From assembly GCA_028712795.1 (NCBI GenBank), contig JAQTPT010000025.1:1-51064 (forward strand): a stretch of 51,064 nucleotides of DNA, in the 5' to 3' direction. The number at the start of each line of letters is the position of its first letter. Within the stretch, counting starts at the first letter, position 1. Both the position numbers and the translations under genes were made by a program. The stretch comes from Methylococcales bacterium (GTDB lineage Bacteria; Pseudomonadota; Gammaproteobacteria; Methylococcales; Methylomonadaceae). The notes under the pieces are model-generated. The model searched no databases. It was not told where the DNA came from and saw nothing but the letters and a program-made list of their open reading frames with translations. This document shows positions 17,052 to 26,227 of this stretch, piece by piece.

Positions 17052-18644
17052 ATGAGAATGCCATCCCTATCCGTCATGCCACAAACTGGCTTCGCGGGCT
17101 TAAAAGAAAACTGGCGTAGTGATTTAAAGTCAGGCTTTATGGTTTTTCTTATTGCGTTGCCGTTGTGTCTGGGCGTCTCTTTGGCTTCCGGCTTTCCACC
17201 ATCGGCTGGCATTATCACGGCTATTATCGGGGGCGTATTAGTCTCGCGCATTAGCGGTTCTTACCTGACCATCAATGGACCGGCTGCCGGTTTGATTGTC
17301 GTGGTTTTGGCGGCGGTACAAGGACTGGGTGAAGGCGATGCTTTGGCTGGTTACCGCTATACCCTCGCGGCGATTGTGGTGGCCAGTGTTTTACAGATTT
17401 TGATGGGAGTATTTAAGATGGGGCAGTTGAGCTCCTTTTTTCCCACGTCAGTGGTGCATGGAATGTTGGCGGCGATCGGCATTATTATCATCGCCACACA
17501 AACACACGTTATGCTGGGAGTCACGCCAGCACCCGGCAGCCTGTTATCGATCATCGCACAGATTCCGCATAGTCTGCTTAACATGAATACAGATTGCCTT
17601 CTCATCAGTTTGTTAGGCTTGCTAATCCTGATTGTTTGGCCATTAGCAGGAAGCCGGATTCCCGCTCCGGTCATTGTCGTGCTGTTGGGTATCGTATTCG
17701 CCTGGCATTTTGGTTTTCAGGAAGCGCCTATCAGCAGATCGAGCTATATGGTTGCGCTTCCCGGTAATTTTCTGGATAGTTTTTATTTTCCCGATTTTTC
17801 AAAAATAACCACAATAGCCTTTTGGGAAGCCGTACTTAGTATCAGTTTGGTGGGCAGTCTTGAAAGCTTACTGAGCGCGACGGCCGTCGATAAGCTTGAT
17901 CCTTATAAGCGCTCCTCTGACCTTGATCGTGATTTAACGGCCATTGGACTGGGTAATCTGGTTGCAGGTTTAATAGGCGGCTTGCCGATGATCGCTGAAA
18001 TTGTACGTAGCTCGGCGAATATCAATAACGGGGCAAAAACTGCCTGGGCCAACTTCTTTCATGGCTTGATATTATTGCTGTTTGCGGTCTTGTTTACCGG
18101 ATTTATCCAAAGCATTCCGCTGGCTTCTCTGGCGGCATTGCTGGTTTATACCGGTTATCGGTTAGCTTCCCCTGAAACGTTCGCCAGAGTAAAGGAAGTA
18201 GGTAAAGAGCAGTTGTTTATATTTATAGTCACGATTATCGGAATATTGGCAACCGATCTATTGATAGGTGTCGCTGTGGGTATTGGTGTAAAACTTGCTG
18301 TTAATTTGGCAAGGGGCGTATGGCCCAATAACCTGTTCAAGATCCACTTTACCATTCGGCAACATGATAACAATACGCTGGTCGTCAAGTTATTAGGTTC
18401 TGCTCTATTTTCAAACTTCCTGCCCTTAAAAAGAGCGCTGGCCAAGCTGGAAAAAGGCAAGAATGTTATTTTCGATTTCTCGGACGGGTACCTGATTGAT
18501 CATACGGTTATGGAGTTTATCCATGACTTCAGGCAGAACTATGAAGCTCAGGGTGGACACTGTCAAAAAACAGGTAAAGCCTTGGAAACGTTTTCAGATC
18601 ATGCTCTTGCCGCGCGCCTGATGACTGCGGATGACAGAAAATGA
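17052..18644 (+). CDS. SulP family anion transporter with STAS domain (second copy)
   Basis: 530 residues, clearly a duplicate of the gene before it: long identical blocks (for example SGFPPSAGIITAIIGGVLVS and GGLPMIAEIVRSSAN), same domain order, same GAGGA ribosome binding site and similar leader. It differs by a shorter loop around residues 195-230 and a shorter tail after the STAS domain. Only 36 bases separate it from the ATG of the HyfB gene, so it is probably transcribed with that cluster. Two copies may give two affinities or a heteromer; this is inference. Confidence 0.9.
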   Translation: MRMPSLSVMPQTGFAGLKENWRSDLKSGFMVFLIALPLCLGVSLASGFPPSAGIITAIIGGVLVSRISGSYLTINGPAAGLIVVVLAAVQGLGEGDALAGYRYTLAAIVVASVLQILMGVFKMGQLSSFFPTSVVHGMLAAIGIIIIATQTHVMLGVTPAPGSLLSIIAQIPHSLLNMNTDCLLISLLGLLILIVWPLAGSRIPAPVIVVLLGIVFAWHFGFQEAPISRSSYMVALPGNFLDSFYFPDFSKITTIAFWEAVLSISLVGSLESLLSATAVDKLDPYKRSSDLDRDLTAIGLGNLVAGLIGGLPMIAEIVRSSANINNGAKTAWANFFHGLILLLFAVLFTGFIQSIPLASLAALLVYTGYRLASPETFARVKEVGKEQLFIFIVTIIGILATDLLIGVAVGIGVKLAVNLARGVWPNNLFKIHFTIRQHDNNTLVVKLLGSALFSNFLPLKRALAKLEKGKNVIFDFSDGYLIDHTVMEFIHDFRQNYEAQGGHCQKTGKALETFSDHALAARLMTADDRK

Positions 18645-18680
18645 TTTTTATTTTAAATTTTGGACGATAGTGAGAATTTC

Positions 18681-20807
18681 ATGATCCTTTTATCAGCTTA
18701 TTGCGCAGTACTATTAAGCTTTGCTTCGGGTTTGCTGGCGCTGATGATGAATCAGCGGCAAACTCTGTTATCAATCAGTCAGTACACTATTAACAAACTC
18801 TTTAACGGCGATGCGCGTTGCCTGGACTGGGTTAATAAAAATCTTGAAGAACGGCATTTTCCGGTTTTCCTGAAGCAGGCGGTGTTTGTTTTATTGGGCT
18901 TGTCGGGTGTATTTGCGGTGATAGCCGGTTTAGCCATACTACTCGGTAAAGGGGTCATTACCGACCAGATTTCTTTAGGTTTGCCTTGGTTGCCCTGGCA
19001 TGTGCGTTTTGATGGATTGTCCGGTTTCTTTTTTTTTATTATCGGAATTGCCGTCTGCGCGGTGAGTCTTTATGGCCCCGGCTATGTCCATAGCTATAAG
19101 GAAAATGAGCATCCTTTTGCCTCCCTGGGCTTATTTACCGGCTTGTTTGTTGCCGGCATGCTGCTGGTGCTGTTAGCTGATGATGCTTTCATGTTCATGA
19201 TCGCCTGGGAGTTGATGTCGGTAGCCAGCTATTTTCTCGTGGCCTTTCAGCATGAAAATTCCGCCAATCGCAGCGCCTCATTCCTATATTTATTGATGGC
19301 TGAAATCGGTGCGCTGGCAATTATTCTGGGCTTTGGCGTATTGGCCAGCTTTTCTGACGGATTTACTTTCGATGCCTTGCGTGAGTCCAAGTTATCCGAA
19401 ACATGGGCAAGCATTGCTTTCGTATTGGCGATGCTGGGGTTTGGCATGAAGGCCGGGATTGTGCCGGTTCACGTCTGGCTGCCCGAAGCGCATCCGGTAG
19501 CGCCTTCGCATATTTCAGCATTAATGAGCGGCGTAATGCTTAAAGTCGCGCTCTATGGCTTGATCCGTTTTTGCTTTGATTTGCTTGGCGAAGTGCACTG
19601 GCAATGGGGCGTAGTGCTGCTGATTCTGGGCACTGTTTCAGCGTTGGGCGGCATTCTGTATGCCATGATGCAACCCAATCTGAAACGCCTGCTGGCTTAC
19701 AGCTCCGTTGAAAACATCGGCATTATTTTCATGGTGCTGGGTTTGTCCATGATTTTCATGGCAAACGGCCATCCGCAACTGGCCGCATTGGGCTTTCTGG
19801 CAGCTCTGTTCCATGCCTTTAATCATGCCTTGTTCAAGAATTTATTGTTTCTGGGCGCGGGCATCATTCAGCATCAAACGCATGAGTTGAATATTGACAT
19901 GATGGGTGGGTTAATTAAAGGCATGCCACAAACCAGCAAGTTATTTTTGATAGGCTGCATGAGTATTTCGTCATTGCCATTGTTTAACGGTTTTGTTTCG
20001 GAATGGCTGGCTTTTCAGACGGCATTACAGGTCGATGTGCTGGACAATGGCGTGTTGCGCAGCTTAATTCCGGTCGCTGCGGCTGCCCTGGCATTAACAG
20101 CGGCGCTGGCGGCCGCATGTTTTGTCAAGGTCTACGGCATGATATTTTTGGGACAATCGCGCTCAAGCAACGCAGGCAAAGCCCGTGAAGTTAAAGACAA
20201 AGGCATGTTGGCAGGACCTGCTTTGTTGGCTGGACTCTGCTTTTTTACCGGAATTTTCCCCGGCGTGATCATTCATTTAATTAACAATGTTTCGGGTCAA
20301 CTGTTGGGCCAAACCATGCCGAATGATTCCGCCTTGGGTTGGTTGTGGCTGGCTCCGGTTTCCGCCGAGCAGGCCTCCTATTCACCGCCCCTGGTGCTGA
20401 TAGGAGCGCTTATTGCCGCCGGTGTTTGTTATTGGTATTTGCGCCGCAACCCGTTGACAGTCATGCGCAGGGCAGAAACCTGGGATTGTGGTTTTGGCGG
20501 GTTAACGCCGCGCATGCAGTACAGTTGCAGTGCTTTTACCATGCCGTTCCGGCGCATTTTCGCAAAGGTCTGGATTATTGACGAGCAGATCAGCAAAGAC
20601 ATGCAGGGCGCCATGAATCAGGATGTGGCGGCTGTGCATTACAAGCTGCAAATTCAGGATCATAGCTGGCCGCGCATATATCAACCTATAGCACAAGGCG
20701 TAAACAGTTTGGCTAAACAAGTGGGTCGAATTCAAACAGGCAATATCCGGACTTATCTCGGTTATTCGTTTGCAACCCTACTGATACTGTTATGGGTGAT
20801 CAGCTGA
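18681..20807 (+). CDS. HyfB-like proton-pumping subunit (NuoL/MrpA family) of an Ehr-type complex
   Basis: 708 residues from the ATG at 18681; a TTG at 18660 in frame is the alternative. A many-helix antiporter-like subunit (about 14-16 spans). The key charged residues of the family are visible: glutamate in FMIAWELMSVASY, lysine in GFGMKAGIVPVHVWLPEAHPVAPSHISALMSGVMLK, and later lysines in PNLKRLLAYSSVENIG. It corresponds to HyfB of hydrogenase 4, with the C-terminal RRAETWDCGFGGLTPRMQYS region specific to that branch. First gene of six. It should move protons (or sodium) in the inner membrane. Confidence 0.88.
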   Translation: MILLSAYCAVLLSFASGLLALMMNQRQTLLSISQYTINKLFNGDARCLDWVNKNLEERHFPVFLKQAVFVLLGLSGVFAVIAGLAILLGKGVITDQISLGLPWLPWHVRFDGLSGFFFFIIGIAVCAVSLYGPGYVHSYKENEHPFASLGLFTGLFVAGMLLVLLADDAFMFMIAWELMSVASYFLVAFQHENSANRSASFLYLLMAEIGALAIILGFGVLASFSDGFTFDALRESKLSETWASIAFVLAMLGFGMKAGIVPVHVWLPEAHPVAPSHISALMSGVMLKVALYGLIRFCFDLLGEVHWQWGVVLLILGTVSALGGILYAMMQPNLKRLLAYSSVENIGIIFMVLGLSMIFMANGHPQLAALGFLAALFHAFNHALFKNLLFLGAGIIQHQTHELNIDMMGGLIKGMPQTSKLFLIGCMSISSLPLFNGFVSEWLAFQTALQVDVLDNGVLRSLIPVAAAALALTAALAAACFVKVYGMIFLGQSRSSNAGKAREVKDKGMLAGPALLAGLCFFTGIFPGVIIHLINNVSGQLLGQTMPNDSALGWLWLAPVSAEQASYSPPLVLIGALIAAGVCYWYLRRNPLTVMRRAETWDCGFGGLTPRMQYSCSAFTMPFRRIFAKVWIIDEQISKDMQGAMNQDVAAVHYKLQIQDHSWPRIYQPIAQGVNSLAKQVGRIQTGNIRTYLGYSFATLLILLWVIS

Positions 20808-20820
20808 TGAGTACAAATCC

Positions 20821-20872
20821 AGGGCGTGCTGCGCGCGCATTAATAATTTCCATGGCGCGCGCAGCACGCCCT
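20821..20872. repeat. Perfect 18-bp inverted repeat between hyfB-like and hyfC-like genes
   Basis: AGGGCGTGCTGCGCGCGC (20821-20838) and its exact complement (20855-20872) around a 16-base loop. Extremely GC-rich against its surroundings, inside what otherwise is a co-directional operon. No T run follows, so it is more likely a dispersed intergenic repeat or an mRNA-stabilising hairpin than a terminator. Confidence 0.85.
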
Positions 20873-20907
20873 ACAGCTCGAATCTCTCTTCAGCCTGGAG
20901 AAACCCA

Positions 20908-21852
20908 ATGAACTGGTTGATCGCCATTTTTCAAACCATGTTATTTGTCCTGCTGTCACCGTTATTGGCGGGTTGGATTAAGTGGTGCAAATGCTATTTA
21001 CAAAATCGTAAAGCGCCATCCTTATTACAGCCTTATCGTGATTTGCTTAAACTGACACACAAACAACCGGTAGTGTCTGAACAAGCCTCGTGGCTTTTTG
21101 TAACGGCGCCTTATATTATATTTTCCGCTACCGTTTTAGCAGCGAGCGTTGTTCCCTTGATCGCTGTCAATCTACCCACCTCAGCCAGCGCGGATGTCAT
21201 AGTGATGGTGGGTTTTTTTGCCTTCGCCCGTTTTTTTCTGGCATTGGCGGGACTGGATATCGGTACTGCATTCGGCGGCATGGGCTCGTCCAGGGAAATG
21301 ACTATTTCCTCATTGGCGGAACCCGCTATGTTGATGGCCATTTTTACCCTGACCATGACCGCCTCCACGACTAATTTGTCGGGTGCGATTGCTCATGTAT
21401 TAAATGACGGCATGGTACTCAGGCCTTCGTTTGTGTTCGCCCTGTTTGCCCTAATATTGGTTGCCATCGCTGAAACCGGACGTGTTCCGGTTGACAATCC
21501 TGCCACGCATCTGGAATTGACCATGATTCATGAGGCCATGATCCTGGAATACAGTGGACGGCATCTGGCGCTGATTGAATGGGCAAGTCAGCTCAAGCTC
21601 ATGCTCTATGGCGTATTGATTACCAACATCTTCTTTCCGTGGGGCATTGCTGAAGACTTTACCGGGAAAGCGTTAGGCTATGGCTTGCTGGCGATTATGG
21701 GCAAACTGGCTTTATTAGCGGTTTTTCTGGCAGTAGCAGAAACCCTGGTTGCAAAAATGCGCTTATTTCGGGTACAGGAATATCTAAGCTTTGCCTATTT
21801 ATTAGGTTTACTGGGTATGTTGAGTCACATCATTTTGGAGGCGTCGAGATGA
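20908..21852 (+). CDS. HyfC-like membrane subunit (NuoH family)
   Basis: 314 residues, eight or so membrane spans, homologous to NuoH/HyfC, the subunit that links the peripheral arm to the pumping arm. The cytoplasmic loop signatures are intact: LLQPYRDLLKLTHK near residue 42, GIGTAFGGMGSSREM-like LDIGTAFGGMGSSREM near residue 120, and the acidic ETGRVPVDNPATHLELTMIHEAMILEYSGR loop near residue 190-220. GGAG before the ATG. All charged residues expected for coupling are present. Confidence 0.9.
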   Translation: MNWLIAIFQTMLFVLLSPLLAGWIKWCKCYLQNRKAPSLLQPYRDLLKLTHKQPVVSEQASWLFVTAPYIIFSATVLAASVVPLIAVNLPTSASADVIVMVGFFAFARFFLALAGLDIGTAFGGMGSSREMTISSLAEPAMLMAIFTLTMTASTTNLSGAIAHVLNDGMVLRPSFVFALFALILVAIAETGRVPVDNPATHLELTMIHEAMILEYSGRHLALIEWASQLKLMLYGVLITNIFFPWGIAEDFTGKALGYGLLAIMGKLALLAVFLAVAETLVAKMRLFRVQEYLSFAYLLGLLGMLSHIILEASR

Positions 21853-21943
21853 TAAAGCCCACCAGTCCAGAGCGCAAAGCAACAAACACGCCTTACATCT
21901 TTCTCATTCTTTCGTCTTTAGCCTTTAACCTTGGGCCTTAATC

Positions 21944-22621
21944 ATGAATATTGAACAAACTGATTTTTATACGCAGGCCATTTTATCGATGGCGGCCTTA
22001 ATAGGACTCATGTCATTTCTTATGCTGGGGCAAGGCAGGTTGCTACGGTTAATCTTTGTCTTTGCCTTGCAGGGCTTTCTATTGACCTTAACCACGGCAT
22101 TGGCCGCATACAGCTTACAAAATCCTCATCTGTATATTTCCGCCGTATTGACCTTGGTGCTGAAGGTGATTTTCATTCCGTGGATGCTAAGGCGCGAAGT
22201 GATACAAATGAACACCCACAGGGATATTGAAGCATTGCACAACAAGACGCTGGTGATGCTGGCTGGCGCGAGCCTGATGGTGTTCAGCTATTACGTTTTG
22301 CATCCTATCGTCCAAACCACATCGCCGGTCATGCTGAATGCCCTGGCGGTGAGTCTTTCCGTGGTGCTGTTGGGGATGTTGCTGATGATTTCACATCGTC
22401 AGGCTGTTGCCCACGTTGTCGGGTTTATGTCGATAGAAAATGGTTTGTTTTTTGCCGCAATCGTTGCCACCAAGGGCATGCCGATGGTGGTTGAGCTGGG
22501 CGTAGCGTTTGACGTATTGGTTGCCGCCGTGCTGTTCGGTATTTTCTTTTTCCATATACGCACCAGCATCGATTCGTTGGATGTCGATTTGTTAAGTAAA
22601 TTGCATGAGGTTGATAAATGA
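21944..22621 (+). CDS. HyfE-like membrane subunit (NuoK-like)
   Basis: 225 residues with about seven spans. Matches HyfE, in which a NuoK-like core (LGMLLMISHRQAVAHVVGFMSIENGLFFAAI, with the membrane glutamate of SIENG) is extended at both ends. The stop overlaps the next start by four bases (ATGA). No strong ribosome binding site. It should be part of the proton path between the HyfC-like and pump subunits. Confidence 0.85.
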   Translation: MNIEQTDFYTQAILSMAALIGLMSFLMLGQGRLLRLIFVFALQGFLLTLTTALAAYSLQNPHLYISAVLTLVLKVIFIPWMLRREVIQMNTHRDIEALHNKTLVMLAGASLMVFSYYVLHPIVQTTSPVMLNALAVSLSVVLLGMLLMISHRQAVAHVVGFMSIENGLFFAAIVATKGMPMVVELGVAFDVLVAAVLFGIFFFHIRTSIDSLDVDLLSKLHEVDK

Positions 22622-24081
22622 TTGCTGCCTATCTTGTATTATTGATTCCTTTTGTTGGCATTGTGTTTTTTGCTGTTTCAGGACACAAGTCGGACACTGG
22701 GAAACTAAATGTCAGGTTTAACGCAGCCTGTCTGGCGGCAACCATTTGGCTGGCGATTAATGTGCTGAATCAGGGCACTATTTTGTCATCCGGCAAAGCC
22801 TTTTTAATTGACCCGTTTAATGTATATTTGATTGTTCTGACCGCTTTTGTCGGGCTCACCACCTCGATTTTTTCCTCGCCTTATATGGCGCATGAAAAAG
22901 AGTTGGGCAAGCTTAATGATAAACGGTTGAGGCTTTATTATTCCATGTATCAGGGTTTTATGCTGGCCATGTATCTGGTGCTAACCACCAACAACATGGG
23001 CGTTATGTGGGTAGCCATGGAAGGCGCGACACTGGCGACGGTAATGCTGGTCAGTTTGTATCGCACGCCTGAATCCATTGAGGCGGCCTGGAAGTATTTT
23101 ATTCTATGCGGCGTGGGCATTGCGCAAGCGCTGTTTGGCACCATTTTGTTGTATTATGCGGCGGCTCAGATTGGTGACGCAGAAAATTCCTTGATGTGGT
23201 CGGTGCTTTACGAAAACGCCAGTAAATTAAATCCCGAAATACTCGAGATCGCTTTTGTTTTTATGTTGATTGGGTATGGCACTAAAATTGGTCTGGTGCC
23301 TTTGCATAACTGGCTGCCCGATGCCCATTCCGAAGGTCCAACACCCATGTCGGCGGTATTGTCGGGCTTATTGTTGAATGATGCCTTATACGCCGTCGTT
23401 CGCAACAAGATGCTGGTTGATGGGGCAAGCCATTCCAATATGGCAGGTCACTTAATGATGGGCTTTGGCATGTTGTCGTTTCTGGTGGCTGCATTTTTCT
23501 TGCATCGGCAGAAGGATATTAAAAGGCTGTTCAGTTATTCATCCATTGAACACATGGGCATAATGACCTTTGCCTTTGGTATCGGCGGCCCTTTGGCAAC
23601 CTTTGCGGCATTACTGCACATGACCGTGCATTCACTCACAAAATCGGCCATTTTCGTGACCGTGGGTCACGCTGCGCAGGTTGCCGGAACGCAAAGCATA
23701 GATAGAATACGTGGCCTGATCAGAACCCAGCCCAGAATAGGCTGGGGCTTGTTAATAGGGTCAATTGCCATTGCCGGCTTTCCCCCTTTTGGCGTGTTTA
23801 CCAGTGAATTTTTGGTGCTGCTTGCCACCATGCACAGCTATCCCTGGTTAACGCCGCTGCTATTGTTAGGCATCGGTATTGCATTTGCCGGACTGTTCAG
23901 GCATATACAGCCGATGGTCTATGGCGAGAAACCGGAAGGCCAGTTACCGGTTAAAGCCAACTTATGGCCGGTGATCATTCATCTAGGCCTGGTGTTATGG
24001 CTGGGCCTGGCTATCCCCGGATTTCTGGCTAACTGGTTTTCACAAGCAACGTTGTTAATCTCAGGGAGCACGCCTTTATGA
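22618..24081 (+). CDS. HyfF-like proton-pumping subunit (NuoM/N family)
   Basis: 487 residues, about 14 spans. Antiporter-family residues are present: glutamate in MWVAMEGATLATVMLVSLY, lysine in GYGTKIGLVPLHNWLPDAHSEGPTPMSAVLSG, and lysine in KDIKRLFSYSSIEHMGIM. Corresponds to HyfF. With the HyfB-like protein this gives the complex two pump modules. It starts in an ATGA overlap with the HyfE-like gene and ends in one with the HyfG-like gene, so translation is coupled. Confidence 0.88.
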   Translation: MIAAYLVLLIPFVGIVFFAVSGHKSDTGKLNVRFNAACLAATIWLAINVLNQGTILSSGKAFLIDPFNVYLIVLTAFVGLTTSIFSSPYMAHEKELGKLNDKRLRLYYSMYQGFMLAMYLVLTTNNMGVMWVAMEGATLATVMLVSLYRTPESIEAAWKYFILCGVGIAQALFGTILLYYAAAQIGDAENSLMWSVLYENASKLNPEILEIAFVFMLIGYGTKIGLVPLHNWLPDAHSEGPTPMSAVLSGLLLNDALYAVVRNKMLVDGASHSNMAGHLMMGFGMLSFLVAAFFLHRQKDIKRLFSYSSIEHMGIMTFAFGIGGPLATFAALLHMTVHSLTKSAIFVTVGHAAQVAGTQSIDRIRGLIRTQPRIGWGLLIGSIAIAGFPPFGVFTSEFLVLLATMHSYPWLTPLLLLGIGIAFAGLFRHIQPMVYGEKPEGQLPVKANLWPVIIHLGLVLWLGLAIPGFLANWFSQATLLISGSTPL

Positions 24082-25682
24082 GTTCTTTAAACTGGACTAC
24101 GGATTTTTTAAACCAACTGAATAGCACGGAATTTTCCATCGTTCCTGCATTCTTGCCAGGGGATAAAACCGCGCTCTGGCAAATCGAAAGCACGCGCTGG
24201 CAACAATTCAGCCAATACGCCATTGAACAAAAGTTACGCTGGGCAGCGGGTTGGGCGGAACACGCAGAGACCGTATTTATCGTCAATGCCTGTTTTGAAA
24301 AAGAGGGCATTTATGTATTGTTACGCACTCGCGTCAATGCCGGAAAACCCGAATTACCTTCACAAGCCACGGTGTATCCAGCTGCGAATCGCAGTGAACG
24401 TCATACTCAGGATATGTTCGGCATTAACTTTACCGGACATCCCGACAATCGGCGTTGGACGCGGCATCAAGCATGGCCACAACACAGTTATCCCTTACGC
24501 AAAAATTATCCTGTACAGGGTGAACCGCCAGCCATCACGCCGCCCGATATGGATTATCCCTTTGTCAAATCCTACGGCGAGGGAGTTTATGAAATTCCCG
24601 TTGGGCCTGTCCATGCCGGTATTATTGAGCCCGGTCATTTTCGCTTTCAGGCGGTAGGCGAACTGATTTTGAACCTGGAAGAACGCCTGGGGTATGTCCA
24701 TAAAGGTATCGAAAAAATTGCCGAAGGCAGAACGCCAGAGTCTTTAGCCCGTTTAGCCGGGCGGGTTTCGGGCGACACCACCGTGGGACATTGCTGGGCG
24801 GCCTGCATGGCAATGGAACAAGCCGCCGGCATTGAAATTCCACCCCGCGCGGCTTTAATACGCGGCATTCTGGCGGAAGGCGAACGGATCGCCAATCATT
24901 TAGGCGATATGGGCGCGATTTGTAATGACGTCGCTTTTATTTTTGCCCAAATGCAATTTTCCCGCCTGCGTGAACTGTGGCTGCGCACCAATGCGACCAT
25001 ATTCGGTCATCGGTTATTAATGGACACGATCGTTCCGGGCGGTGTTGCATGCGATTTATCTGAAGCCTCCTGCGCCTTGATTAAACAGGATGTTGTCCGG
25101 TTAAGAAAAGAACTGTCAGAACTCATGCCTGCGATAGACCTCAATTCATCCCTTGAAGACCGTCTATACACCGCAGGTTATTTGTCGCCGGAAATCGCCG
25201 AGGCCTTTGGCACGCTGGGTTATGTCGGCCTCTCCAGCGGGCAGGATTTTGATGTCCGCCGCGACGCAGCCTACCCCCCTTACGATCAGGTAACTTTTAA
25301 AGTCGCGCTGGAAGATCAGTGCGATATTGCCTCACGGTTCTGGGTAAGATACAAGCAAATCAATGCGGCATTAAAACTCATCGAACAATTTATAGCTCAA
25401 CTTAAGGATGGCGTCAATCTTAATGAATCGCAAACGCTACAGGCCGAATGGCAAACGCCACAGGCAGACAGTGAAGGCTTGGGTATCGTTGAAGGCTGGC
25501 GAGGAGAGATCACCGCCTATATTCGCTTCGATGCCGGCAATAAAATAGCCCGTTATTATCCGCGCGACCCCAGCATCCTGAACTGGCCGGCATTGGAAAA
25601 ACTGACCCTAAACAATATCGTGCCGGATTTTCCTGTCTGTAACAAATCCCTGAATGGCTCCTATTCAGGCAACGATTTATAG
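24078..25682 (+). CDS. HyfG-like large subunit (NuoCD-type) lacking the NiFe cysteines
   Basis: 534 residues: a NuoC-like N-terminal domain (about 1-145, with ERHTQDMFGINF) fused to a NuoD/hydrogenase-large-subunit domain. The proximal NiFe motif that should read R-V-C-G-x-C reads R-V-S-G-D-T (S231, T234). The distal D-P-C-x-x-C near the C-terminus is replaced by VCNKSLNGSYSGNDL. All four metal ligands are therefore gone and H2 chemistry is excluded. The rest (LGYVHKGIEKIAEGR, GILAEGERIANHLGDMGAI) is well kept, so it is a working protein of the Ehr class, whose electron donor is unknown. Confidence 0.9.
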   Translation: MSSLNWTTDFLNQLNSTEFSIVPAFLPGDKTALWQIESTRWQQFSQYAIEQKLRWAAGWAEHAETVFIVNACFEKEGIYVLLRTRVNAGKPELPSQATVYPAANRSERHTQDMFGINFTGHPDNRRWTRHQAWPQHSYPLRKNYPVQGEPPAITPPDMDYPFVKSYGEGVYEIPVGPVHAGIIEPGHFRFQAVGELILNLEERLGYVHKGIEKIAEGRTPESLARLAGRVSGDTTVGHCWAACMAMEQAAGIEIPPRAALIRGILAEGERIANHLGDMGAICNDVAFIFAQMQFSRLRELWLRTNATIFGHRLLMDTIVPGGVACDLSEASCALIKQDVVRLRKELSELMPAIDLNSSLEDRLYTAGYLSPEIAEAFGTLGYVGLSSGQDFDVRRDAAYPPYDQVTFKVALEDQCDIASRFWVRYKQINAALKLIEQFIAQLKDGVNLNESQTLQAEWQTPQADSEGLGIVEGWRGEITAYIRFDAGNKIARYYPRDPSILNWPALEKLTLNNIVPDFPVCNKSLNGSYSGNDL

Positions 25683-25690
25683 GAGGCTGT

Positions 25691-26200
25691 GTGCTGCGAC
25701 TTTTTAAAAAAATTATCACAACCGGTGTTGTCACTGAAGAATGTAAAGCGCCAAAGGACGATGAACTGGAAAAACTGGGTATCCAGGTCAAGCGTCACAT
25801 CGATAAGCAATTTTCCGGCAGCATTGCCATACGCCAGGTCGATGCCGGTTCGTGTAACGGGTGTGAACTGGAAATCCACGCGCTAAATAATCCTTATTAC
25901 GACATTGAGCGCTTTGGGATTCACTTTGTGGCATCACCACGGCATGCTGACGTGCTATTGGTTACCGGCCCTGTTTCACGGCACATGCAGACTGCATTGC
26001 TGCGAACCTACGAAGCGACACCCAATCCAAAATGGGTCGTTGCAGTGGGTGATTGCGCCGCTTGCGGGGGGGAATTCGGTGTTTCTTACGCCAGTTGCGG
26101 CGCGGTAGCCAATGTTATCCCCGTCGATGTGGTCATAGCAGGTTGCCCGCCTACGCCTCTGGCATTGATGAAAGGGTTGCTGGGGCTGATTAATAAATAA
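25691..26200 (+). CDS. HyfI-like small subunit (NuoB family) with intact Fe-S site
   Basis: 169 residues from a GTG, four bases after a perfect AGGAGG. Cysteines C55 and C58 (AGSCNGCEL), C122 (GDCAACGG) and C152 (AGCPPTP) are the four ligands of the proximal 4Fe-4S cluster in NuoB and hydrogenase small subunits. So electron transfer is kept although the NiFe site is lost. No HyfH/NuoI ferredoxin-like or HyfA subunit is found beside it, so electrons must reach this cluster by another route. Confidence 0.9.
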   Translation: MLRLFKKIITTGVVTEECKAPKDDELEKLGIQVKRHIDKQFSGSIAIRQVDAGSCNGCELEIHALNNPYYDIERFGIHFVASPRHADVLLVTGPVSRHMQTALLRTYEATPNPKWVVAVGDCAACGGEFGVSYASCGAVANVIPVDVVIAGCPPTPLALMKGLLGLINK

Positions 26201-26227
26201 GGTTCAGGGTTAAATTAAGCAGGCTAT

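Noticed and set aside
24078..26200. Functional group 4 NiFe hydrogenase
   Set aside because: All four NiFe-binding cysteines of the large subunit are absent and no maturation genes (hypA-F) are present.
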